Of a stretch of 64,000 nucleotides of DNA, positions 35,882 to 42,425 are shown piece after piece. The stretch comes from Janthinobacterium sp. 61 (GTDB lineage Bacteria; Pseudomonadota; Gammaproteobacteria; Burkholderiales; Burkholderiaceae_D). The DNA lies in NCBI RefSeq assembly GCF_002846335.1, contig NZ_PJMQ01000001.1, positions 1,426,001-1,490,000 of the forward strand, written 5' to 3'. The position numbers and the translations under genes are program-made. The first letter of the stretch is position 1. Every line of letters starts with the position of its first letter. The notes beneath the pieces are model-generated. The model did not search any database. It saw only the letters and a list, made by a program, of their open reading frames with translations, and had not been told where the DNA came from.

Positions 35882-37077
35882 GTGGACGATGGCGCGCGGC
35901 GCGCCCGGTAAAAAGTGAGGAATTCTGCAGCCGGCAGCGCTTTGGCAAACAGCCAGCCCTGGCCGAATTCGACTTTGCGTTCCAGCAAATAATCGGCTTG
36001 CTGCTGCGTTTCTATGCCTTCGGCCACGATCAGCATGTTCAAGGTGCGGGCCATGGCGATGATGTGCGGCGTGACGCTGCTGGTGGCGGCGTCCGTGCCG
36101 ATGGTGTCGACGAAGGATTTGTCGATTTTCAGGGCGTCGAGCGGCAGGTTTTGCAAGCTCGACAGGCTGGAGTATCCCGTACCGAAGTCGTCGATGGCCA
36201 CGGCGTGGCCGCGTGCTCTCGCCTTGTCGATGGTGGCGCGGGCCGCTTCCACGTTGATGAAGCCCCGTTCCGTTGCTTCCAGCCAGATCTGCTGCGCCTC
36301 GATGCCTGTGCCGTCCAGCGCACGCTCGAGCACGTCGAGCACCCTGCCCGTTTCGATATCGCTGGCGCACAGGTTGATGGCGATGTGCAGATCGCGGTCG
36401 GCCAGCAGCGCGGCGCGCATGTCGGCGATGACGCATGCGATGACCTGGTCGGTGATGGGCAGTATCAGCTCGCTTTCTTCGGCAACGGGGATGAACAGGT
36501 CAGGCCTTATCATGCTGCCATCGGGACGGCGCCAGCGTATCAGCGCTTCGGCGCCCACGCACACGCCCGTGTCGAGCGCGATGATGGGTTGATAGTGGAC
36601 AAAGAATTCGCGCCGCTCGATGGCGATCTTCAGTTCTCCCATCAGCGACAAACGGCGGCGCGACAGCCACACGACGATGCCGACGATGAAGGCGGCCATC
36701 AGCAGGCCCAGCGGCAAAAGCAGCAGCTGTTCGCGCCGCAGCCTGTCGTTCAGCTTGCTGCGCGGCTCGATCATGACGGCCGTCAAGCCGTCGCGGTACA
36801 GCATGGCATGGATGCTGCCGTCCTCGGTGGCGCCGCCCGCCCCTGGCTGGCCGGCGAGCAAGGCTTGCACCAGCGCGGGATCGGGATGGTGCAAGGTGTC
36901 GAGCACGCCACCCTTGCCGATGGCCACGGCCATCTGGATATCGCTGTCGACGATGACGTCGGAAAAGCGCACGGGATCGATCAGCACCTTATAGAGGGTC
37001 GGCCGGGATTGTGGTTTTTTTCGCGAAAAGCTAACTAAGCTATTGATTACATGGAAAGAAATAGTAAATCGACACAA
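35878..37077 (-). CDS. EAL-domain cyclic-di-GMP phosphodiesterase, 5'-truncated
   Basis: The frame gives 399 residues. From about residue 29 (TLYKVLIDPVRFSDV) it reads as the end of a periplasmic CSS-motif sensor, then TM LLLLPLGLLMAAFIVGIVVWL (about 140-160). The EAL domain follows, with VGAEALIRWRRPDG and DDFGTGYSSLS. CSS-EAL proteins normally have a longer sensor and an N-terminal TM. Here the upstream codons derive from AT-rich foreign DNA, and the switch occurs at the 17-base repeat at 36994-37010. So the native 5' end is lost. The catalytic domain is intact but the sensor is not, and expression is doubtful. Confidence 0.78.
   Translation of the reverse strand: MCRFTISFHVINSLVSFSRKKPQSRPTLYKVLIDPVRFSDVIVDSDIQMAVAIGKGGVLDTLHHPDPALVQALLAGQPGAGGATEDGSIHAMLYRDGLTAVMIEPRSKLNDRLRREQLLLLPLGLLMAAFIVGIVVWLSRRRLSLMGELKIAIERREFFVHYQPIIALDTGVCVGAEALIRWRRPDGSMIRPDLFIPVAEESELILPITDQVIACVIADMRAALLADRDLHIAINLCASDIETGRVLDVLERALDGTGIEAQQIWLEATERGFINVEAARATIDKARARGHAVAIDDFGTGYSSLSSLQNLPLDALKIDKSFVDTIGTDAATSSVTPHIIAMARTLNMLIVAEGIETQQQADYLLERKVEFGQGWLFAKALPAAEFLTFYRARRAPSST
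36994..37010. repeat. 17-base repeat at gene-truncation boundary, left copy
   Basis: GAGGGTCGGCCGGGATT (minus strand AATCCCGGCCGACCCTC) is identical to 39300-39316. It lies exactly where the EAL gene loses its 5' part. The right copy lies where the kfrA3 remnant loses its 5' part. It may be a crossover or insertion site. Confidence 0.6.
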
Positions 37078-37247
37078 TTCTCTATCCCCCGTGGATACAA
37101 TAGCCTCCCATTGATGTTTTTTTATAAACGGATAGACTTCTATGTCGTGGGTCCTGTGGTCTATCCAATCTACATGTGCGCCGACAGCATTTTGAGCACT
37201 CCCGCTGTGCTACTTAATCAACTCCTGCCCTTGCGCCAAGCCGGCTG

Positions 37248-37556
37248 TCACTCCAATGATTGCTCTTGCAGGCGTAGACGCTGATAGATGGCTATCTTGT
37301 GCCCGGACAGAGGAGCACGCTCTACGTCCTCATGCCAGTCAATCATGGATACTTCTTCCGATGTCACATCGTTTGTCCAAAGAAGATCAGCCAGTTCAGT
37401 GGCATCAGAGTGCGATAAACGAAGGCCGCTTTCGCAGTCCGCAACTAATGCATCATCGACAAGATAGATTCTCGCTCTCACAAAAGTCCTTTTAAGAAAA
37501 CGCCAAGTGATCCGCACCCAACTTTTGTTTCGAAGGTCCTTATCATATGATGGCAT
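37248..37556 (-). CDS. Hypothetical protein
   Basis: About 102 residues from the ATG at 37556 (a longer reading to 37580 exists). The product contains RFLKRTFVRARIYLVDDALVADC and LSHSDATELADLLW, with acid-rich C-terminal half. No family recognised and no clear ribosome site. It lies downstream of merR on the same strand in AT-richer DNA of the mobile segment. The preceding 170 bases (37078-37247) hold nothing I can assign. Confidence 0.45.
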   Translation of the reverse strand: MPSYDKDLRNKSWVRITWRFLKRTFVRARIYLVDDALVADCESGLRLSHSDATELADLLWTNDVTSEEVSMIDWHEDVERAPLSGHKIAIYQRLRLQEQSLE

Positions 37557-37615
37557 TATGGTAGTACAGCTCGGCCTCAACGGCTTTTCGTGTCTGGGCT
37601 ATAAGGGTTTGCATT

Positions 37616-38014
37616 TCAGTCGTCGATCAGCGCCTGAATGATTGGGCACCATTCGTCCCGTTCCTCGTTGTCGCACCGAGCAACCATGCCTGTGAGAGCG
37701 ATTTTCATCGCCTGCAGATCGGCCAATTTGGACTCCACCATGGCAAGCTTCCTGGCAGCCAGATCGCGCGTGCCGATGCAGGCCAGCGAACCTTCCAGTT
37801 TGAGCAAGCTCGTAATTTCATCGAGCGTGAAGCCAAGTAGCTGCGCGCGCTTGATGAACCGAATCCGACGGATGTCTTCTTCTCCATAGGTCCGGTAGCC
37901 TCCGTGCGGCCGCGCCGGTTCGTCGATTAGCCCGCTACGCTGGTAAAACCGGATTGTTTCCACGTTCACGCCGGCGGCGCTGGCCAAACGGCCGATGGTC
38001 ATTTTCTCGATCAT
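37616..38014 (-). CDS. merR: Mercury-responsive regulator MerR
   Basis: 132 residues from the ATG at 38014 (alternative 38002). The winged helix reads MTIGRLASAAGVNVETIRFYQRSG. The three Hg(II)-binding cysteines are present at 79, 114 and 123, with exactly the 35- and 9-residue spacing of classical MerR (82, 117, 126). It is divergent from merT with the operator between them. It represses, and with Hg(II) activates, the mer promoter. Confidence 0.93.
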   Translation of the reverse strand: MIEKMTIGRLASAAGVNVETIRFYQRSGLIDEPARPHGGYRTYGEEDIRRIRFIKRAQLLGFTLDEITSLLKLEGSLACIGTRDLAARKLAMVESKLADLQAMKIALTGMVARCDNEERDEWCPIIQALIDD

Positions 38015-38018
38015 GCAC

Positions 38019-38050
38019 TTGACTCCGTATCTATGTACGGAGTTTATCCT
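38019..38050 (+). promoter_or_regulatory. mer operator/promoter
   Basis: A -35 TTGACT (38019-38024) and a -10 TATCCT (38045-38050) have a 20-base spacer. Inverted arms ACTCCGTA and TACGGAGT (38022-38043) lie across it with a 6-base centre. This is the classical MerR-controlled divergent promoter, driving merT rightwards. Confidence 0.88.
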
Positions 38051-38079
38051 ATTCTCGTGTAAAACCAATTGGAATCACT

Positions 38080-38424
38080 ATGACGATCGGAACGAAAGGC
38101 ACTCTGGCCGCTGGGGTATTGGCGGCGCTTGGCGCATCCGCATGCTGCGCCGGCCCGCTCGTCCTGCTGATGCTTGGCGTCGGCGGTGGTTGGGCGTCGC
38201 GCCTTATCGCATTTGAGCTGTACAGTCCTTATTTCACCGGCCTGACGCTGCTGCTTCTCGGCCTGGCCTTCTACAATCTCTATGTGCGTCGACGCGCTTG
38301 CGCGCCGGGTGACGCGTGCGCTGCAGATCGAGTCATCAGGAACCAACGCATCCTGTACTGGCTCGTTACGTTGCCAGTGATACTGCTGCTGGCATTTCCC
38401 TTGTATGCCCCGCTGTTCTATTGA
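38080..38424 (+). CDS. merT: Mercuric ion transport protein MerT
   Basis: 114 residues with three membrane segments. The first carries the Hg(II)-accepting pair Cys22-Cys23 (ASACCAGPL). A second cysteine pair is in the cytoplasmic loop (RRACAPGDACA). MerT takes Hg(II) from MerP and carries it into the cytoplasm for the reductase MerA. No merA is present downstream in this window. Confidence 0.93.
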   Translation: MTIGTKGTLAAGVLAALGASACCAGPLVLLMLGVGGGWASRLIAFELYSPYFTGLTLLLLGLAFYNLYVRRRACAPGDACAADRVIRNQRILYWLVTLPVILLLAFPLYAPLFY

Positions 38425-38435
38425 AAGGATATTCT

Positions 38436-38711
38436 ATGCGCATCCCCACCTTCATTTTCTCGCTGCTACTGGCTGGATCGGTTTTCGCCAGTTCGCCGAA
38501 AACCGTCACCCTCCATGTCCAGAATATGACTTGTCCGGCATGCCCGATCACCGTCAAAAAAGCGCTGGAGCAGGTTCCAGGTGTGAATGATGTGAAGATC
38601 GATTTCGAGCACAAGACCGCAACGGTGCATCTGGATGCGGACAAGGCCAATATCGCGCTGCTGACCAAGTCAACCACCGATGCGGGCTTCCCGTCCACGG
38701 TCGGGAAGTAA
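38436..38711 (+). CDS. merP: Periplasmic mercury-binding protein MerP
   Basis: 91 residues from the ATG at 38436, 11 bases after merT. A signal peptide (MRIPTFIFSLLLAGSVFAS) precedes one HMA domain with the metal site NMTCPACPITVKK (Cys33, Cys36). It traps Hg(II) in the periplasm and hands it to MerT. Confidence 0.93.
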   Translation: MRIPTFIFSLLLAGSVFASSPKTVTLHVQNMTCPACPITVKKALEQVPGVNDVKIDFEHKTATVHLDADKANIALLTKSTTDAGFPSTVGK

Positions 38712-38715
38712 CGCC

Positions 38716-38928
38716 ATGGCCGAGGCAATTCTCACATCGACCCTGTCCTGCCCGCACTGCGGACTAAGCAAGCAGGAAGTCATGCCTACCGATGCGTGCC
38801 AGTTCTATTATGAATGTACGGGCTGCGCCATCGTGTTGAGGCCGAAGGCCGGCGACTGTTGCGTCTTCTGTTCATACGGCACAGTGAAATGTCCGCCAAT
38901 CCAACTGCAGCGTGGGTGCTGCGGCTAA
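38716..38928 (+). CDS. GDCCVxC-domain protein
   Basis: 70 residues from the ATG at 38716, 4 bases after merP. Eleven cysteines are present, including CPHC at 12-15, the CTGC pair near 34-37, and the family signature GDCCVFCSYGTVKCP from residue 46. NCBI describes this family as GDCCVxC (seleno)proteins, often found in mer operons, function unknown; here the position is ordinary Cys. It may bind mercury in the cytoplasm or relay it to a reductase. It is the last gene of this mer operon. Confidence 0.85.
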   Translation: MAEAILTSTLSCPHCGLSKQEVMPTDACQFYYECTGCAIVLRPKAGDCCVFCSYGTVKCPPIQLQRGCCG

Positions 38929-38967
38929 CCAGCCGCTGAATGGACTGCTACTGATCGACATAAACAC

Positions 38968-39045
38968 GCAAAAACAATTAATTTGACTCAAAAACGATTA
39001 CAAAACGGTCATTTTCTCAAAAAACGATTATATAATTGTCATTCT
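38968..39045. repeat. A-rich imperfect direct repeats
   Basis: The core CAAAAACRATTA occurs three times (about 38969, 38989 and 39018). The last two belong to a longer repeat of about 29-30 bases (38987-39015 and 39016-39045), each continuing to a TCATT. It lies between the mer operon and the kfrA3 remnant. It could be a KfrA or partition-type binding array, or a transposon end; no family recognised. Confidence 0.5.
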
Positions 39046-39053
39046 GGCATTTC

Positions 39054-39316
39054 TCATAGGCGGATGCTCAGTGGGTCTGTCTTTGAGGTTGCTGGGGTGG
39101 CTGCGATCTTGTCGAGGTAGGCCCGCAAGTGCTCGTCGATTTGCTCCTGGGCCTGAACCTTGGCGTTGGCCTGCGCGAGCATGAACTCCAGCTCGCTGAT
39201 CTGCGCCTTCAGCGGCGCCATACCGTTGTTGGCGTCCCTCAGCTGTTCAGCCAGCAATTCCGACTCGGCAATTTTTCTGGCAAGTCGGCGCTCGGTATCG
39301 AGGGTCGGCCGGGATT
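39054..39316 (-). pseudogene. KfrA-like C-terminal remnant (third copy)
   Basis: The minus strand encodes about 87 residues ending at the stop at 39054: TERRLARKIAESELLAEQLR, then APLKAQISELEFMLAQANAK and QEQIDEHLRAYLDKIAA. This aligns with the tail of the complete kfrA at 39437-40468 (ELELSLVQANARAEASQ, ISEELRGYLHSL). The DNA-binding domain and most of the coil are missing. Homology stops at the 17-base repeat 39300-39316, beyond which the DNA is AT-rich and non-coding. It is a third, broken module gene. Confidence 0.75.
39300..39316. repeat. 17-base repeat at gene-truncation boundary, right copy
   Basis: Identical to 36994-37010 and in the same orientation. It marks the 5' limit of the kfrA3 remnant. 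The enclosed 2.3 kb carries the mer genes. Confidence 0.6.
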
Positions 39317-39436
39317 CCTGTAAAAATTCCCAAAATTTGATCTAAGTTTCTGTTTTTAAAGAATATTAATTCTGATTTTTGTTGCAATATCTCTTCATTT
39401 AGACTGGCGGCCGGCTGTCCAGACCAATCTCTACCT

Positions 39437-40468
39437 CTACTCTGAGGCGGGTGGTCGGTCCAGTGAATGCAGATAACCCCGCAATTCCTCACTGATGCCT
39501 TGGCTCGCTTCGGCTCTAGCGTTAGCTTGGACCAAGGACAATTCGAGTTCACGGAATCGGGTTTTCAGTCCCCCCATCTCCATGCCCAATTCTGCCACCT
39601 GTCCCAGCAATACCTCATTCTCAGTCACTTTGGCGGCAAGTTGTCGTTCCAGGTCTTTGGCGTGCTGCTGCCCCGCATGAAGCTGCTCGATCTTTTGATC
39701 TTGCCGGCGGCCGAGCGCTTGTTGCTCGTAAAGCGCCTGTTTGTAGTGTGACAGCTCGGCAACCAACTTAGCGCCTTCCTGGTTCAATCGAGTCGCTTCT
39801 TCCTGTTTGAGCACCACGGCTTGTTGCTGTTGCCGTAGCTCTGCTTGCAGTTGCTGTATCTGCTGTTCATGGCGCCGCTGGTCCTGATCGCGCTGTTCCT
39901 TGACTGACTGACGATAGTGCTCCAGGGAGTCGCGCGCATGGGCATGCTTTTCCTCCAGCGACCGCCGGTGCGCCTCATTTTCGACCAGGCGCTCTTGCAA
40001 ATCGGCCACCTGCTGCTGCGTTGTGTGGCGCAAGATGGTCTCATTTTGCAGACTGGAACGAGTTTGGGTATGCGTCCGTATTTCCTCGATGCCGTCATCC
40101 CTGGCCTGGCGCAATTGCTGTTGTAGCGCCGCCAGTTCTTTCTCATAGTTGTTCACGGCCGCGGCATGGTCGCGCTCCTGCTCGGCGTTCCGAGACTCGA
40201 TAGCCGAGGTCCGTTCGTCGGCTTCTTCATGCAGTCGCGCGGCCAGTCGAACCACAATATCATGCAAGGCATCGCTGATCGGCGCCTTGCGCCCGTCGCC
40301 AGAGCCTTCTTCCGTCTCCAGTTCTTTCAGATATTTGTGGATGGTGGTCTTGGACCCCGTGTTGCCTAAGGCAACGCGGACAGCGTCGACCGAGGGGTAG
40401 CGCCCTTGGGCCAGCAACGCATCGCGCGCTTTTTTGATATCAGATTGATACAGTCCGGCGCGGGCCAT
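39437..40468 (-). CDS. KfrA-like coiled-coil DNA-binding protein (module copy 2)
   Basis: 343 residues. The N-terminal KfrA domain (MARAGLYQSDIKKARDALLA, YPSVDAVRVALGNTGSKTTI) closely parallels copy 1. About residues 70-330 are a continuous coiled coil very rich in Gln and Glu. It is divergent from a tyrosine recombinase across 252 bases that carry the same two dyads as copy 1. Its likely roles are self-repression and control of the recombinase or of DNA synapsis; these are inferred from plasmid KfrA proteins. Confidence 0.85.
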   Translation of the reverse strand: MARAGLYQSDIKKARDALLAQGRYPSVDAVRVALGNTGSKTTIHKYLKELETEEGSGDGRKAPISDALHDIVVRLAARLHEEADERTSAIESRNAEQERDHAAAVNNYEKELAALQQQLRQARDDGIEEIRTHTQTRSSLQNETILRHTTQQQVADLQERLVENEAHRRSLEEKHAHARDSLEHYRQSVKEQRDQDQRRHEQQIQQLQAELRQQQQAVVLKQEEATRLNQEGAKLVAELSHYKQALYEQQALGRRQDQKIEQLHAGQQHAKDLERQLAAKVTENEVLLGQVAELGMEMGGLKTRFRELELSLVQANARAEASQGISEELRGYLHSLDRPPASE

Positions 40469-40494
40469 GGCGTCTCCACGAAATAAGATGATGG

Positions 40495-40511
40495 ATTACA
40501 TACCATGTAAT
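40495..40511. promoter_or_regulatory. KfrA-side dyad, candidate operator (copy 2)
   Basis: ATTACATACCATGTAAT, arms ATTAC/GTAAT. It lies 26 bases before the kfrA2 start and is followed at once by a second ATTACATACCAT (40510-40521), a tandem half. It matches the copy 1 dyad at 28653 except for two spacer bases. Confidence 0.6.
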
Positions 40512-40563
40512 TACATACCATTTTTCGAGAAATTCAAGCTCAAATTTTCCTTGAAATTGAAGC

Positions 40564-40584
40564 AGGATAATATAAGGTTATCCT
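40564..40584. repeat. Recombinase-side dyad, candidate core site (copy 2)
   Basis: Inverted arms AGGATAA and TTATCCT around 7 bases. The GATAA/TTATC core matches the copy 1 dyad at 28584, and the right flank (TTATCnnGTG) is also shared. It is 54 bases from the kfrA-side dyad. Geometry fits a tyrosine-recombinase core site, but an operator for the recombinase gene is an alternative. Confidence 0.5.
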
Positions 40585-40720
40585 GTGTCAGACCTGCTTT
40601 CGTGCCATTTTGGCCGCGTGTGTTGTACATTTGCCGATAGCGCCAGACATAATTGGTTACGCCGCTCGCTACGATCTACACGCCGGCGTTACCCGCCCGC
40701 TTTTTCTCCCTTGTCATGCC

Positions 40721-41671
40721 ATGTCTAATATCGACCTCTTTCTGCAGGCCGCCACGCGCGAGAACACGCGAAAAAGCTATCAAAGCGCGATCCGCGACTT
40801 TGAAGTGGAATGGGGTGGTTTTTTGCCGGCGACGTCCGATAGCGTGGCACGCTACCTGGCCGATCGTGCCGGCAAACATGTCGTCAACACCCTGCGTCAG
40901 CGATTGGCCGCATTAGCTCAGTGGCATCTCGACCAAGGCTTTCCAGACCCAACCAAAGCTCCGGTAGTACGCCAGGTCTTGCGCGGTATCCAGACGCTGC
41001 ATCCAGCCGAGGAAAAGCGGGCAAAACCATTTCTGATCGATCAACTCATGCTGGTCGAGCACTGGTTGACGGCCAACGTCGACGCCGCGCAATCCCAGGG
41101 AGAAATGGGCACCGAGCTGCGGTACCGCCGCAACAAAGCGTTGTTTCTGCTTGGTTTCTGGCGCGGGTTTCGCGGCGACGAGTTGACGCGCCTGCAAATT
41201 GAGCATGTTCACATCACGCAAGGTGAAGGGATGACTTGCTTCTTGCCGCGCACCAAAGGTGATCGCCAGTTCAAGGGCGGCAACTTCAAGGTGCCGTTGC
41301 TATCGCGCCTGTGCCCGGTCAGCGCTTATGAGGAATGGATCGCTGCGGCGAGATTGACGGCTGGACCGGTGTTTCGTGCCATTGATCGCTGGGGCAACAT
41401 CAGCGATAACGGACTAAACATCGATAGCCTGGTACCGCTCCTGCGTAATATCCTGCAGGAAGCCGGCGTTGATGCGCCTGAGTTGTACAGCGCTCACTCG
41501 CTGCGGCGCGGCTTTGCCAGCTGGGCAACAGCCAATGGATGGGATCTCAAAACGCTAATGGAGCACGTGGGCTGGAAAAACGCCCAGTCCGCCATCCGCT
41601 ACATCGACAGTGAAGATCCCTTTAACCGGCACCGCATCGAGCAAAATCTGCGTCCTCCTGAGAGCAAGTGA
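40721..41671 (+). CDS. Tyrosine recombinase (module copy 2)
   Basis: 316 residues from the ATG at 40721; the frame stays open to 40610, but that part looks non-coding. The core-binding domain starts with ENTRKSYQSAIRDFEVEWGG. Catalytic residues: Arg in GFWRGFRGDELTRL, Lys in PRTKGDRQFKGG, His/Arg in SAHSLRRGFASW, His/Trp in MEHVGWKNA, Tyr in AIRYIDSEDP. It is a distant paralog of copy 1. Gene order and divergence from kfrA are the same. Confidence 0.9.
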   Translation: MSNIDLFLQAATRENTRKSYQSAIRDFEVEWGGFLPATSDSVARYLADRAGKHVVNTLRQRLAALAQWHLDQGFPDPTKAPVVRQVLRGIQTLHPAEEKRAKPFLIDQLMLVEHWLTANVDAAQSQGEMGTELRYRRNKALFLLGFWRGFRGDELTRLQIEHVHITQGEGMTCFLPRTKGDRQFKGGNFKVPLLSRLCPVSAYEEWIAAARLTAGPVFRAIDRWGNISDNGLNIDSLVPLLRNILQEAGVDAPELYSAHSLRRGFASWATANGWDLKTLMEHVGWKNAQSAIRYIDSEDPFNRHRIEQNLRPPESK

Positions 41672-41856
41672 TCGCACATCTGCGGCTGTACCGAAGGCGC
41701 GTATCCACTGAGCACCTTATGCAGGGCCGATTCGAATGAAGTGATGGGTTTGGTAAAGGCCATCAGCCTGAGCCTCGATCTGATGCGTAAACCTGCCGCC
41801 CACGACCGATACTGCTCAGTCAGTTCGGCTATCCGCACCGAGTTATTGCCCATATG
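41672..41856. other. Short stretch between recombinase and transposon end
   Basis: These 185 bases carry a minus-strand open frame (start ATG at 41853) whose product begins MGNNSVRIAELTEQYRSW and contains MAFTKPITSFESALHKV. It runs on into the antisense of the recombinase, so it is probably a fragment or chance. No family recognised. Confidence 0.3.
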
Positions 41857-41894
41857 GGGGGTATCTCAGAAAACGAAAAATTAAGCACGTGAAG
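41857..41894. mobile_element. Tn3-family (Tn21-like) 38-base terminal inverted repeat
   Basis: The sequence starts GGGGGTATCTCAGAAAACG and ends AAGCACGTGAAG. From memory it differs from the Tn21-group repeat at about 6 of 38 positions. The outer GGGGG end faces left, so the transposon body lies to the right, and pbrR ends only 11 bases inside. A matching tnpA fragment lies at 45.9-46.2 kb. I did not find the second repeat in the window. Confidence 0.75.
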
Positions 41895-41905
41895 CCCTGG
41901 CTTGC

Positions 41906-42340
41906 TCAGATGGCTGACTGTTCGGCACTTACAACATGGCAATTGCAATTGCCCAACCCTTGCAAAATGCCGCATGCCTGCACAGGGCGAGCACCTGAAC
42001 ACTGTTCGCGCAGAACAAGCAGGTATTGCCTCAACTGCAACAACGCTTCCACACGTACTTCCACTTGCTGGATATGGGTGTCCAGTAGCACATTAACCTC
42101 GCCACAATCCTGCGTTGGGTTGTCTCTCAGACCTAACAACGCCCGAATCTCGCTCAACGTCATGTCGAGCGAGCGGCAATGACGAATGAATTGCAAGCGC
42201 TCAATGTGAGCATCGCCGTACAGCCGGAAGTTACCACCGCTTCGCGCCGGCTTCGGCAGCAGCCCTTCCTTTTCGTAGTAGCGGATGGTCACAGCCACGC
42301 ACCCAGAGCGCTTGGCGAGATCGCCAATTCTGATTTCCAT
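41906..42340 (-). CDS. pbrR: Pb(II)-responsive MerR-family regulator PbrR
   Basis: 144 residues. Cys14, Cys79 and Cys134 stand exactly at the positions of the metal-binding cysteines of PbrR; Cys113, 123 and 132 are additional. The winged helix reads MEIRIGDLAKRSGCVAVTIRYYEKEG. It is divergent from pbrA with the operator between them. It senses Pb, and with lower selectivity Cd or Zn. Confidence 0.9.
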   Translation of the reverse strand: MEIRIGDLAKRSGCVAVTIRYYEKEGLLPKPARSGGNFRLYGDAHIERLQFIRHCRSLDMTLSEIRALLGLRDNPTQDCGEVNVLLDTHIQQVEVRVEALLQLRQYLLVLREQCSGARPVQACGILQGLGNCNCHVVSAEQSAI

Positions 42341-42361
42341 GCCTCAATCTCCATTTATTAC

Positions 42362-42392
42362 TTGACTCTATAGTGACTATAGGGATTTTAAT
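42362..42392 (+). promoter_or_regulatory. PbrR operator/promoter for pbrA-pbrBC
   Basis: A -35 TTGACT (42362-42367) and a -10 TTTAAT (42387-42392) have a 19-base spacer with inverted arms CTATAG around TGA (42368-42382). This is the MerR-family activation architecture. Confidence 0.87.
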
Positions 42393-42425
42393 TGAGATTG
42401 TATAGAACATTTGAAGGAGTTATCC

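Noticed and set aside
37045..37055. ATTACATGG half-site like the KfrA dyad
   Set aside because: Only one arm is present and no gene start follows; not enough to call an operator.
39048..39060. CTCATAGGCGG resembles CTCATAGGTGG just before kfrA copy 1
   Set aside because: One is a ribosome-binding region, the other a 3' end on the opposite strand; too short and out of matching context.
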